A stretch of DNA of 18,821 bases, from assembly GCA_964562155.1 (NCBI GenBank), contig CAZLRU010000024.1, positions 1-18,821 on the forward strand, given 5' to 3'. The first letter of the stretch is position 1. Each line of letters opens with the position of its first letter. Origin of the DNA: JAGOUY01 sp964562155 (lineage in GTDB: Bacteria > Patescibacteriota > Patescibacteriia > 2-12-FULL-60-25). Made by a program: the position numbers and the translations under genes. The notes under the pieces were generated by a model that was given only the letters and a program-made list of their open reading frames with translations, was not told where the DNA came from and did no database searches. Positions 7,575 to 13,497 of the stretch are shown piece after piece.

Positions 7575-7955
7575 CTATTGATTAATTTTAACCAAATGCC
7601 AAAGTGCCATCATCCAAGGAATACTCCAGACAGCGGCAAGAAAAAAAAAGCACCAGGCTTGATAGACGTCCTCGCGATACACTCCAAAGGCCCACGCAAA
7701 GTCCGCCATTAACATACCCAGCCACACAACAGGGAATAGAAAGATCCATCCCCACGCCCCTAACGCATCTACCCCCACATAAATATTGTAGTGCAACACA
7801 ATCGGGCCAAGAACCTGATGCCGCAGAGCGATCATGTTCGCGATAAACCAACCGCTTCCCCCTAGTAGAAAGAGGGTGGTCGCAATCGTCACCACCTTAA
7901 CCCACGGATCCTGCCAGGCGCGTTTGGCAGAAAAAAGCCAAGATTCAATGGTCAT
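7575..7955 (-). CDS. small three-helix membrane protein, first gene of the wall/carotenoid operon
   Basis: I do not recognise this 126-residue protein. Three hydrophobic segments are clear, at about residues 20-40 (VKVVTIATTLFLLGGSGWFI), 64-85 (LGAWGWIFLFPVVWLGMLMA) and 96-119 (QAWCFFFLAAVWSIPWMMAL). It is unusually rich in Trp. I chose the ATG at 7955; the frame is open further up to a GTG at 7991 that overlaps the nfu stop (TAGTG). A promoter-like pair (GTGACA, 17 bases, TAGAAT) ends only 7 bases before the ATG at 7955, which favours that start. Its stop is 2 bases from the mraY start, so the two are probably made together. A role tied to MraY or wall synthesis is inference from position only. 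Confidence 0.75.
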   Translation of the reverse strand: MTIESWLFSAKRAWQDPWVKVVTIATTLFLLGGSGWFIANMIALRHQVLGPIVLHYNIYVGVDALGAWGWIFLFPVVWLGMLMADFAWAFGVYREDVYQAWCFFFLAAVWSIPWMMALWHLVKINQ

Positions 7956-7962
7956 CGGCTCT

Positions 7963-7991
7963 ATTCTACGCAATTGGACAGGAAGTGTCAC
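7963..7991 (-). promoter_or_regulatory. putative promoter of the mraY-ftsW-murG-crtBI operon
   Basis: On the - strand, GTGACA (7991-7986; 5 of 6 to TTGACA), a 17-base spacer and TAGAAT (7968-7963; 5 of 6 to TATAAT). The -10 ends 7 bases before the ATG at 7955, so the transcript would begin at or next to the start codon. The -35 overlaps the nfu stop codon, so this is an internal promoter if nfu transcripts also read through. Confidence 0.55.
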
Positions 7992-8239
7992 TATTCGACT
8001 TGAACCACTTCTTTTACCTCCGGCACCATCTCTTTCAGCGTATCTTCAATCCCCGCTTTGAGAGTCATTTCTGACATGGGACACCCGACGCAGGCGCCCT
8101 GCATACGAACCTGGACGAGACCCGTGTCCATATGCACATCAACTAATTCAACATTTCCGCCATGCATAGCCAATCCTTGGCGTAAGACCTGGAGAACATT
8201 TTCGATATCTTGGGAGAGTTCTTCTTTTGTTTTGGCCAT
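7991..8239 (-). CDS. NFU-domain iron-sulfur cluster carrier (NifU C-terminal type)
   Basis: A stand-alone NFU domain of 82 residues. Such proteins carry 4Fe-4S (or 2Fe-2S) clusters and pass them to apoproteins in the cytoplasm. The signature is CVGC, with cysteines 50 and 53 in GACVGCPMSEMTLKAGIE. It is preceded by the usual helix and the HGGNVELVDV strand. One cysteine pair per subunit means the cluster would be held between two subunits. No SufBCD or NifS-type gene is nearby. The start ATG at 8239 has no Shine-Dalgarno, but a promoter-like -10 ends 8 bases before it. It is divergent from rpmA, and its TAG stop touches the upstream open frame of the next membrane gene. Confidence 0.92.
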   Translation of the reverse strand: MAKTKEELSQDIENVLQVLRQGLAMHGGNVELVDVHMDTGLVQVRMQGACVGCPMSEMTLKAGIEDTLKEMVPEVKEVVQVE

Positions 8240-8247
8240 ATTTCACT

Positions 8248-8276
8248 AGATTAAGCCAAATCTCGCGCCTTGACAA
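8248..8276 (-). promoter_or_regulatory. putative nfu promoter
   Basis: On the - strand, TTGTCA (8276-8271; 5 of 6), a 17-base spacer and TAATCT (8253-8248; 3 of 6). The -10 ends 8 bases before the nfu ATG, predicting an almost leaderless mRNA. Its -35 overlaps the rpmA -35 on the other strand. Confidence 0.45.
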
Positions 8277-8298
8277 GCAGAGCAACTTCCCCTAAGAT
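8270..8298 (+). promoter_or_regulatory. putative rpmA promoter
   Basis: TTGACA (8270-8275; perfect), a 17-base spacer and TAAGAT (8293-8298; 4 of 6). Transcription would start near 8305, leaving a leader of about 64 bases that contains the heptamer repeat at 8321-8364. The -35 lies within the near-palindrome CTTGACAAG, shared with the nfu promoter. Confidence 0.6.
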
Positions 8299-8320
8299 AA
8301 GCCCATATTTTTGAGTTCGA

Positions 8321-8364
8321 GGTATCGCCTACCGGCCTACCGCCTACTCACCTACTCCCTAAAT
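8321..8364 (+). repeat. degenerate 7-base repeat array in the rpmA leader
   Basis: Units are GGTATCG (8321), CCTACCG (8328), CCTACCG (8336), CCTACTC (8343), CCTACTC (8351) and CCTAAAT (8358), with single extra bases at 8335 and 8350. The spacing is therefore 7, 8, 7, 8, 7. It ends 4 bases before the rpmA ATG, where a Shine-Dalgarno would normally be and is not. Confidence 0.6.
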
Positions 8365-8368
8365 ATCT

Positions 8369-8532
8369 ATGGCTCATAAAAAAGCAGGTGGTTCTACCAG
8401 TAACGGGCGCGATTCCCATGGTCAACGCTTAGGCGTCAAAAAATACGCCGGCGAAGTTGTTCGCACGGGCAATATTTTGATGCGCCAACGCGGCACAAAA
8501 ATTCGCGCCGGCAAGAATGTGGGCGTTGGGAA
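8369..8532 (+). CDS. rpmA: 50S ribosomal protein L27, N-terminal part, cut by gap
   Basis: L27 reaches into the peptidyl-transferase centre of the large ribosomal subunit. The 54-55 visible residues match the family strongly: MAHKKAGGSTSNGRDSHGQR, then LGVKKYAGE, RQRGTKIRAGKNVGVG. L27 is usually about 85 residues, so roughly 30 C-terminal residues are hidden in the gap that begins at 8533. The ATG at 8369 starts directly at MAHKKAGGS. There is thus no N-terminal extension of the kind that needs protease removal in Firmicutes. rplU (L21), its common upstream partner, is not adjacent: the gene is preceded by its own promoter and by divergent nfu. There is no Shine-Dalgarno. Confidence 0.97.
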
Positions 8533-8632
8533 NNNNNNNNNNNNNNNNNNNNNNNNNNNNNNNNNNNNNNNNNNNNNNNNNNNNNNNNNNNNNNNNNNNN
8601 NNNNNNNNNNNNNNNNNNNNNNNNNNNNNNNN
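8533..8632. other. assembly gap (100 N) after rpmA
   Basis: A second run of exactly 100 N. It hides the C-terminus of L27 (about 30 residues) and the C-terminus of the convergent 9048 gene, and possibly more. An open frame running from rpmA through the gap is an artefact. Confidence 0.95.
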
Positions 8633-9048
8633 ACTCTAGCAATTTTGCGAGGCTCGTCATCGGGTGCACAACCTAACACCTCTGCCACGCCCGGGAGTCG
8701 AAGAAGGTCTTCAACCCTTGCTAGGTATGTTTCCGGACTATCATCAATCCTCTTCATGAGCTCACGAAAATCTTGGCTTCTCCAATGAGGGTACTGCTCA
8801 CCGCGCATCGCCTCTTCACTGGCAGCACCTTTTCTTCCTTCTGCCCATGTTTGCCAAATAATCCTTCTATCTCTCAGAGAGTCCCGCGTGCTTTCTGCCG
8901 CTACTCGAAGGGATGGGTTAGCTGTTTGGCGCGCATTATCCCGAGCGCGATCAAAATCGCTAAAATACTGATCGATTATTCTACTCATCTGCTTCTCTAT
9001 TTCTATTTGTTCTGCTGATTTTCCCCGTACGTTTTCATGTGACGCCAT
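8633..9048 (-). CDS. unknown charged helical protein, C-terminus cut by gap
   Basis: I do not recognise this protein. 138 residues are visible from the ATG at 9048 until the frame enters the gap. It is highly charged and probably all alpha-helical (EQIEIEKQMSRIIDQYF, RVAAESTRDSLRDRRIIWQ, ETYLARVEDLLRLPGVAEVL). There is no signal peptide or membrane segment, so it is likely cytoplasmic. It starts 22 bases after the pyrG stop on the same strand, with no clear promoter or Shine-Dalgarno between, so it is probably co-transcribed with pyrG. That is no evidence of a shared function. Confidence 0.65.
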
Positions 9049-9070
9049 AAGATGATTTTTTTATTTAATC

Positions 9071-10699
9071 CTATTTCGCCGCAGCCTTCATAAACCCTAC
9101 AAACAGTGGATGCGGTCTGAACGGTCGTGACAAGAATTCTGGATGAAACTGGCTCGCCATGAAGAATGGGTGGTTTTTCAATTCGATGATTTCAACAAGG
9201 CTCCCATCCGGCGAGAGACCACTAGGGATGAGACCGGCTTTTTCCAAGTCTTCGCGATACTCAGGGTTACACTCGTAGCGATGACGATGACGTTCGACAA
9301 TCTCCTCTCGACCATAGACTTCGCGAGCCTTTGAACCTGGCCGCAATACACAATCGTATGAACCAAGACGCATGGTGCCGCCGTAGTGCTTGTTTTTCAT
9401 CCGTTCTTCTTGCTCGTTCATGAGGTGAATGACCGGATTTGAAGTCTTAGGATTGATCTCTGTGGTATTAGCGTCCTTCAACCCCAGAACATTGCGAGCA
9501 AACTCGACGGTTGCCAGCTGCAATCCATAACAAAGACCGAGGTATGGGATTTTCTTTTCACGAGCGTAGCGGATCGCGAGCAGCTTCCCCTCGATGCCAC
9601 GCGTTCCAAATCCACCAGGAACGAGAATACCGTCGAGATCCTTGAGAACATCGGGAACGCTTTTTGGATTCAACTCCAACTCTTCGGAGTTAATCCAGAT
9701 GATTTCCGGCTTACGTTGAATGGACCAAGCGGCATGTTTCACGGCTTCAAGAACCGAGAGGTAGGCGTCCGTCAATACAAAATCGCCCGTTGAAACGTAT
9801 TTGCCCACGATGCCAATTTTTATTGGCTTGGTAGAAGATTGAATGCGATTCCAAAGACCGCGCCAGGATTTAAGATCGGCTGATTTTTTGCGCAGCTTTA
9901 ACTTCTTCACCACGCGCTCCGCCAAGCCCTCTTCTTCAAGATTGAGGGGGACTTGATAAATCGAGCTGACGTCGGGAGCACTAAACACATCCTCCGCTTT
10001 CATGCTGCAATTAATAGCAATCTTTTCTTTGCGGGGTTTATCGATCGGATGTGTCGAACGACCGATGATGAAATCCGGCTGTATACCCGTCCCATTCAAG
10101 GTCCGAACAGCATACTGCGTGGGCTTACTCTTCATTTCTCCTAATGCTCCCGGAACAGGCAGGTAACTTACCAAACCAACGAGTACGTCACCTGGCGTCT
10201 CACTCTTCATCATACGCGCGGCTTCGAGATACAAAACATTTTGATACTCGCCGACCGTGCCACCGATTTCAATAATTGTTACATCTGCGTCATTTAGCTT
10301 GGCAGCCGTCTTTATGCGTCCGATGATTTCAAGCGGAACATGAGGGACGACTTCAACGGTCTTTCCTCCATAACCAAGTGCGCGCTCCCGCTCGATAACA
10401 GACAGATAGACACGACCCGTCGTCATGTAATTGACGCGTGTAATATCCTCGTCAAGAAAGCGTTCATAGTTACCAATGTCTTGGTCTGTTTCGTCGCCAT
10501 CTGAAGTCACAAACACCTCGCCATGCTCGACAGGGTTCATAGTGCCGGCATCGACGTTGATGTATGGATCGATTTTTACGGCGGTCACGCGCAGTCCCCG
10601 CGCCTTGAGCAATGCCCCTAACGAAGCAGAAGCAATCCCCTTCCCTACCCCTGACATGACTCCTCCCGCAATAAACACATAGGTGCGACGACGTTTCAT
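9071..10699 (-). CDS. pyrG: CTP synthase
   Basis: PyrG aminates UTP to CTP using glutamine and ATP, the last step of pyrimidine nucleotide synthesis. The 542 residues have the normal two-domain plan. The N-terminal synthetase domain has the P-loop GGVMSGVGKG (12-21), KIDPYINVDAGTMNP (42-56) and HGEVFVTSDGDETDQD (59-74). From about 293 comes a class I glutamine amidotransferase domain with PGGFGTRG (361-368), the nucleophile Cys390 in LGLCYGLQ, and His519/Glu521 in FHPEF. The usual nucleophile elbow reads GICLGMQ, so the CYG variant is slightly unusual. I chose the ATG at 10699 (MKRRRTYVFIAGG) over an in-frame GTG at 10717, because it starts right at the family N-terminus and follows an extended -10 box by 8 bases. 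Confidence 0.98.
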   Translation of the reverse strand: MKRRRTYVFIAGGVMSGVGKGIASASLGALLKARGLRVTAVKIDPYINVDAGTMNPVEHGEVFVTSDGDETDQDIGNYERFLDEDITRVNYMTTGRVYLSVIERERALGYGGKTVEVVPHVPLEIIGRIKTAAKLNDADVTIIEIGGTVGEYQNVLYLEAARMMKSETPGDVLVGLVSYLPVPGALGEMKSKPTQYAVRTLNGTGIQPDFIIGRSTHPIDKPRKEKIAINCSMKAEDVFSAPDVSSIYQVPLNLEEEGLAERVVKKLKLRKKSADLKSWRGLWNRIQSSTKPIKIGIVGKYVSTGDFVLTDAYLSVLEAVKHAAWSIQRKPEIIWINSEELELNPKSVPDVLKDLDGILVPGGFGTRGIEGKLLAIRYAREKKIPYLGLCYGLQLATVEFARNVLGLKDANTTEINPKTSNPVIHLMNEQEERMKNKHYGGTMRLGSYDCVLRPGSKAREVYGREEIVERHRHRYECNPEYREDLEKAGLIPSGLSPDGSLVEIIELKNHPFFMASQFHPEFLSRPFRPHPLFVGFMKAAAK

Positions 10700-10707
10700 A
10701 TTCGGCG

Positions 10708-10716
10708 ATGATAGCA
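10708..10716 (-). promoter_or_regulatory. extended -10 promoter of pyrG
   Basis: The - strand reads TGCTATCAT: a TGn extension plus TATCAT (5 of 6). There is no -35 at the right distance. The box ends 8 bases before the pyrG ATG, so the mRNA would be nearly or fully leaderless. Confidence 0.45.
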
Positions 10717-10820
10717 CGTGGACCGCCCGAGGGGAGGGGGTGTGTCAAAGGGGGAAGGAGCGAATTGACTTTTTTGAAAAATGATGGTGAAAGAAGCTGG
10801 TGAAGAGAGGGTAAACCGTC

Positions 10821-11291
10821 ATGTCGTCCACCACAGAAGCAGAGCAGGTCTCCCCCATGAACATTCTTCAGTACATGGGTGTAACGTTCCACTATGTTGG
10901 GGCGGGTGAGCATCGCACCCACCCCAATAACAGCCCTTCTCCTCCAGCCTTTATAAAGATTACTGATGATCAGGTCGTTCTTTGCTGGGGCGATGATGCC
11001 CAGACGAGACTCGATTCTGGATGCCAAAACCTGGGCCGCCTGACTCTGCATCATCAGTCCGATGGCTGGACCATTACCACGGATGGAGGGAACTGGAGCA
11101 CCTCCCCGGATAGGCGTCACTGGTGGTGCTACCGGGCAATCGCTGAAGCTATCGGCCAGCCCGATACCAGATGGATTGGTGTTACGAGTCCGGCACTCTC
11201 CCTCAAGCAGCTCCAAGCTATCTTGGAGATTTTCGCCAAGGCGTACCACCACATCATCAAAATGAATCAATCGATTCTCGCTGGACCGTAA
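10821..11291 (+). CDS. orphan cytoplasmic protein, unknown function
   Basis: I do not recognise this 156-residue protein. It has no signal peptide or membrane helix. It is rich in Trp, His and Cys: CWGDDAQTRLD, WTITTDGGNW and RRHWWCYRAI. The N-terminal two thirds look beta-rich, and the end is a probable amphipathic helix (SLKQLQAILEIFAKAYHHII). The ATG at 10821 is preceded 10 bases upstream by AGAGG (10806-10810), a moderate ribosome site. A strong terminator follows 20 bases after the stop. That oriented terminator is the main reason to prefer this frame over a long open frame on the other strand. It sits alone between divergent pyrG and convergent uppS. Confidence 0.65.
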   Translation: MSSTTEAEQVSPMNILQYMGVTFHYVGAGEHRTHPNNSPSPPAFIKITDDQVVLCWGDDAQTRLDSGCQNLGRLTLHHQSDGWTITTDGGNWSTSPDRRHWWCYRAIAEAIGQPDTRWIGVTSPALSLKQLQAILEIFAKAYHHIIKMNQSILAGP

Positions 11292-11310
11292 AACCAGGTG
11301 ACATCCTTTC

Positions 11311-11337
11311 ACGCCTGAGGCACTCCTCGGCGTTTTT
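11311..11337 (+). terminator. rho-independent terminator of the 10821 gene
   Basis: ACGCC plus GAGG (11311-11320, one bulged T) pairs with CCTC plus GGCGT (11325-11333) around the loop CACT, followed by a T-run to 11337. The opposite strand has no T-run after the stem, so it works in the + direction only. Confidence 0.85.
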
Positions 11338-11353
11338 CATATTTGATATTTTA

Positions 11354-12043
11354 TTATTTTCCGTACCGTCGCTGACGGCTGCCGTATTCTTCGAGCGCCG
11401 TGTCGAGATCAGCTTCATTGAAATCCGGCCAGTGTTTCTTGCACCAATACAGCTCGGCGTAGGGGGCTTGCCATAGGAGAAATCCGCTTAACCGCTCTTC
11501 TCCAGAGGTGCGAATAATCAAATCCGGTTCCGGCATCTCTGGCCAGTACATGGCGGAGGTGACCTTAGCTTCGTCTATTTGATCGACAGATATGCCAGCT
11601 TGAACAAGCCGCTTCATCGCGTCAATGATTTCCGTGCGACCGCCATAATTTAAGGCAATCACCAGCGTCATCTTGGTGTTATTCTTTGTTCGTTCCTCGG
11701 CATTATTGATCCCCTCGATGATCGATGGACGCAAACGATCACGCTGGCCAATGACTTTGAGGCGAATCCCTTTTTTATCAAACTCACCCACATCATTGCG
11801 CAATGACCACTCCAATAAATCCATTAAATAACCAACTTCATCCTGGGCACGCTTCCAGTTCTCGGTCGAAAAGGCCCATAGGGTCACCACCTCAATCCGA
11901 CGAGCGAGACACCAATCCCCTAGCTTTTTGACGGTTTGGTAACCTGCCCGATGCCCTTCCAAGGTCGGTAATCCCCGTTCGCGAGCAAAGCGACGGTTTC
12001 CATCCATAATCAAGGCAAGATGCTTGAGGGCGGGCGTGTCCAT
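11354..12043 (-). CDS. uppS: isoprenyl transferase (undecaprenyl diphosphate synthase family)
   Basis: This family of cis-prenyltransferases extends farnesyl (or geranylgeranyl) diphosphate with isopentenyl diphosphate to the C55 carrier used by MraY and MurG. The 229 residues are typical. Motifs are MDGNRR with catalytic Asp14, EGHRAG (29-34), LWAFSTENWKR (55-65), LNYGGRTEI (131-139) and IRTSGEERLSGFLLWQ (177-192), whose arginines bind the diphosphate. MDGNRRFA replaces the E. coli-type MDGNGRWA. The gene converges with the 10821 gene and diverges from folD. Chain length cannot be read with certainty from sequence. The link to mraY and murG elsewhere in the window is functional, not operonic. 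No Shine-Dalgarno; a TATGAT box lies 12 bases before the ATG. Confidence 0.95.
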   Translation of the reverse strand: MDTPALKHLALIMDGNRRFARERGLPTLEGHRAGYQTVKKLGDWCLARRIEVVTLWAFSTENWKRAQDEVGYLMDLLEWSLRNDVGEFDKKGIRLKVIGQRDRLRPSIIEGINNAEERTKNNTKMTLVIALNYGGRTEIIDAMKRLVQAGISVDQIDEAKVTSAMYWPEMPEPDLIIRTSGEERLSGFLLWQAPYAELYWCKKHWPDFNEADLDTALEEYGSRQRRYGK

Positions 12044-12055
12044 AGAATAGAACTG

Positions 12056-12084
12056 ATCATAAATAAAAGCCGGGTTCTGTGCAA
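12056..12084 (-). promoter_or_regulatory. possible uppS promoter
   Basis: On the - strand, TTGCAC (12084-12079; 3 of 6), a 17-base spacer and TATGAT (12061-12056; 5 of 6). The predicted start is about 6 bases before the uppS ATG. The spacer coincides with a hairpin followed by TTTTATTT, so the region could instead be a terminator-like element. Confidence 0.35.
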
Positions 12085-12095
12085 CCCTTCAGCTT
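12061..12095 (-). other. hairpin with T-tail just upstream of uppS
   Basis: On the - strand, AAGC and GGGTT pair with AACCC and GCTT around the loop GCACAG, with a small internal bulge, followed by TTTTATTT. It looks like an intrinsic terminator, but no - strand gene lies upstream that it would end. It overlaps the spacer of the possible uppS promoter. Confidence 0.4.
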
Positions 12096-12119
12096 CCTAA
12101 AGACCGACAAGACTCACCT

Positions 12120-12148
12120 TCGACAAATCGGGCATTTTAGGCTAGGGT
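12120..12148 (+). promoter_or_regulatory. possible folD promoter
   Basis: TCGACA (12120-12125; 5 of 6), a 17-base spacer and TAGGGT (12143-12148; 3 of 6), ending 7 bases before the folD ATG. The same AGGG could instead act as a weak ribosome site. Confidence 0.35.
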
Positions 12149-12155
12149 ATGGCCC

Positions 12156-12992
12156 ATGCATTTGATCAATGGAAAAGACTTAGCAAAAACCATTCGCCGC
12201 GAGGTGGCCCTCCGAGTCGCGAAATTAGACCATGTACCCACCCTGGGTGTTTTACTCGTGGGGAACGATCCCGCTTCGCACTTGTACGTTTCGATGAAAA
12301 AGAAGGCGGCGGAAACAGCTGGTATCAAGATGGATATCGTTAAGATCGAAACAGCGGTAACGGATGCCGAACTCATCAAGCAGATTGAAGCATGGAACCA
12401 TCGGGCAGACATTGACGGCATCTTGGTTCAACTCCCCCTCCCAAAAGGACACGATGAAAATGCTGTGATAGCCGCCCTTGATCCCAAAAAAGACGTGGAC
12501 GGATTTCATCCGGAAAATATGAGGGCACTGCTCGCAGGTCAGCAGGCTCTTATCCCTCCCGTTCACGAAGGTGTCTTGCGTTTGATTGCTTCCACACCTC
12601 TCACCCTGACAGGAAAAACGGCGGTTGTTATTGTGAATTCGAGTATTTTCGGCGATCCATTAGTTCACTTGCTAAAATCGGCTGGATTATTTGTTCATTC
12701 CATGAACGCGGATGAGTTGGAGGCACAAACCTTGCGACGAGCGGATGTGGTTGTGATCGCGATTGGCCGGGCAAAGTTTTTACATGCAGGGATCACAAAG
12801 AAAGATGCTGTGATTATCGATGTCGGCACCAATCACGATGAAGACGATGAACTGTGCGGCGACGTGGATATGGCTACGTATGAGCCCTATGAGGCGTGGG
12901 TGAGCCCCGTACCAGGAGGCGTGGGACCGATGACGATTGCGTTGCTGTTATTGAATGTCGTGAGGGTGGCGGAGGCAAAGACACAGCCGTAG
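12156..12992 (+). CDS. folD: bifunctional methylenetetrahydrofolate dehydrogenase/cyclohydrolase
   Basis: FolD interconverts 5,10-methylene-, methenyl- and 10-formyl-tetrahydrofolate in the cytoplasm. At 278 residues it has normal length. The catalytic Lys48 is in YVSMKKK (44-50). VQLPLPKGHD (91-100), KKDVDGFHPE (111-120, Asp115) and VSPVPGGVGPMT (249-260) are family signatures. Two usually conserved motifs differ. The PCTPxG segment reads PPVHEG (134-139), and the dinucleotide loop GRSxxVGxP reads VNSSIFGDP (160-168). The fold is clearly FolD, but cofactor choice (NAD or NADP) or one activity might be altered. It has no Shine-Dalgarno. A bidirectional terminator follows 14 bases after the stop. 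Confidence 0.95.
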   Translation: MHLINGKDLAKTIRREVALRVAKLDHVPTLGVLLVGNDPASHLYVSMKKKAAETAGIKMDIVKIETAVTDAELIKQIEAWNHRADIDGILVQLPLPKGHDENAVIAALDPKKDVDGFHPENMRALLAGQQALIPPVHEGVLRLIASTPLTLTGKTAVVIVNSSIFGDPLVHLLKSAGLFVHSMNADELEAQTLRRADVVVIAIGRAKFLHAGITKKDAVIIDVGTNHDEDDELCGDVDMATYEPYEAWVSPVPGGVGPMTIALLLLNVVRVAEAKTQP

Positions 12993-13006
12993 TCACTATC
13001 AGAATA

Positions 13007-13040
13007 CAAAACACCCGTCCTACATAGGACGGGTGTTTTG
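13007..13040. terminator. bidirectional terminator between folD and the 13460 gene
   Basis: A perfect 15-bp stem (13007-13021 with 13026-13040) closes the loop ACAT. The arms CAAAACACCCGTCCT and AGGACGGGTGTTTTG carry an A-run and a T-run, so it can end transcription from both sides. It directly abuts the stop codon of the 13460 gene. Confidence 0.88.
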
Positions 13041-13460
13041 TTAGGCGACGAGCCCTTCTGGCATTTGAGCCTGGCGGTGTTTCTTTTGGGTGTAGAGGCC
13101 GGCGAGGATCGTGGCGATGGCGTAGATCACAAGAAGAACAAAGCTCTTGTAATCAAGCTGGGAAAAGACTTCTAAGACCTTGGCTTTTGTCATCCAAACA
13201 TAGAGACCCGCTTCCCAGACAACCCCAACCACCAAAAAGACTGTTGTGACAACGCCAATCTGAAAACCTGTTGGGGCTCGACCACGCATTGCCCACAAGC
13301 CAAACAGAAACGTAATAATAAAATGCAATACGTAGGCCAAGACCGCCGTTGTCCATACCGGTAAAGGAGATGGGTCAAACCGGTTGAGCGCAAGCACCAT
13401 TCCAAGAATCAGGATAAAGCGAGGAACCGTGAGGAGCGCGGCGCGCAAAGCAAGGGGCAT
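13041..13460 (-). CDS. four-helix integral membrane protein, unknown function
   Basis: I do not recognise this 139-residue protein. Four hydrophobic segments are clear, at about residues 8-25 (LLTVPRFILILGMVLAL), 36-57 (WTTAVLAYVLHFIITFLFGL), 68-90 (IGVVTTVFLVVGVVWEAGLY) and 105-124 (SFVLLVIYAIATILAGLY). The ends are short and positively charged (TQKKHRQAQ near the C-terminus). The ATG at 13460 is 8 bases after a TATACT box inside a heptamer repeat, and there is no Shine-Dalgarno. pepA lies upstream on the same strand, but its own hairpin and two promoter-like sites stand between. Nothing in the sequence indicates a substrate. Confidence 0.75.
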   Translation of the reverse strand: MPLALRAALLTVPRFILILGMVLALNRFDPSPLPVWTTAVLAYVLHFIITFLFGLWAMRGRAPTGFQIGVVTTVFLVVGVVWEAGLYVWMTKAKVLEVFSQLDYKSFVLLVIYAIATILAGLYTQKKHRQAQMPEGLVA

Positions 13461-13468
13461 ATGGGAGT

Positions 13469-13497
13469 AGTATACAGTATCGGGTACAGAGTATCGA
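13469..13497 (-). promoter_or_regulatory. proximal promoter candidate of the 13460 gene
   Basis: On the - strand, TCGATA (13497-13492; 4 of 6), a 17-base spacer and TATACT (13474-13469; 5 of 6), ending 8 bases before the ATG. It lies wholly within the heptamer array and predicts a leaderless mRNA. Confidence 0.4.

Noticed and set aside
8369..8788. A 139-residue L27 with a novel C-terminus
   Set aside because: The frame crosses the N run at 8533-8632 and then lies antisense to the 9048 gene. Only the part before the gap is L27.
10741..10793. Promoter for the 10821 gene from TTGACT at 10765
   Set aside because: No acceptable -10 lies 16-18 bases downstream, so no promoter was called.
10470..11312. 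A 280-residue open frame on the - strand
   Set aside because: Its second half overlaps the start of pyrG in another frame, and its first half is antisense to the 10821 gene, which has a ribosome site and a correctly oriented terminator. The composition is Arg/Cys-rich, shadow-like.
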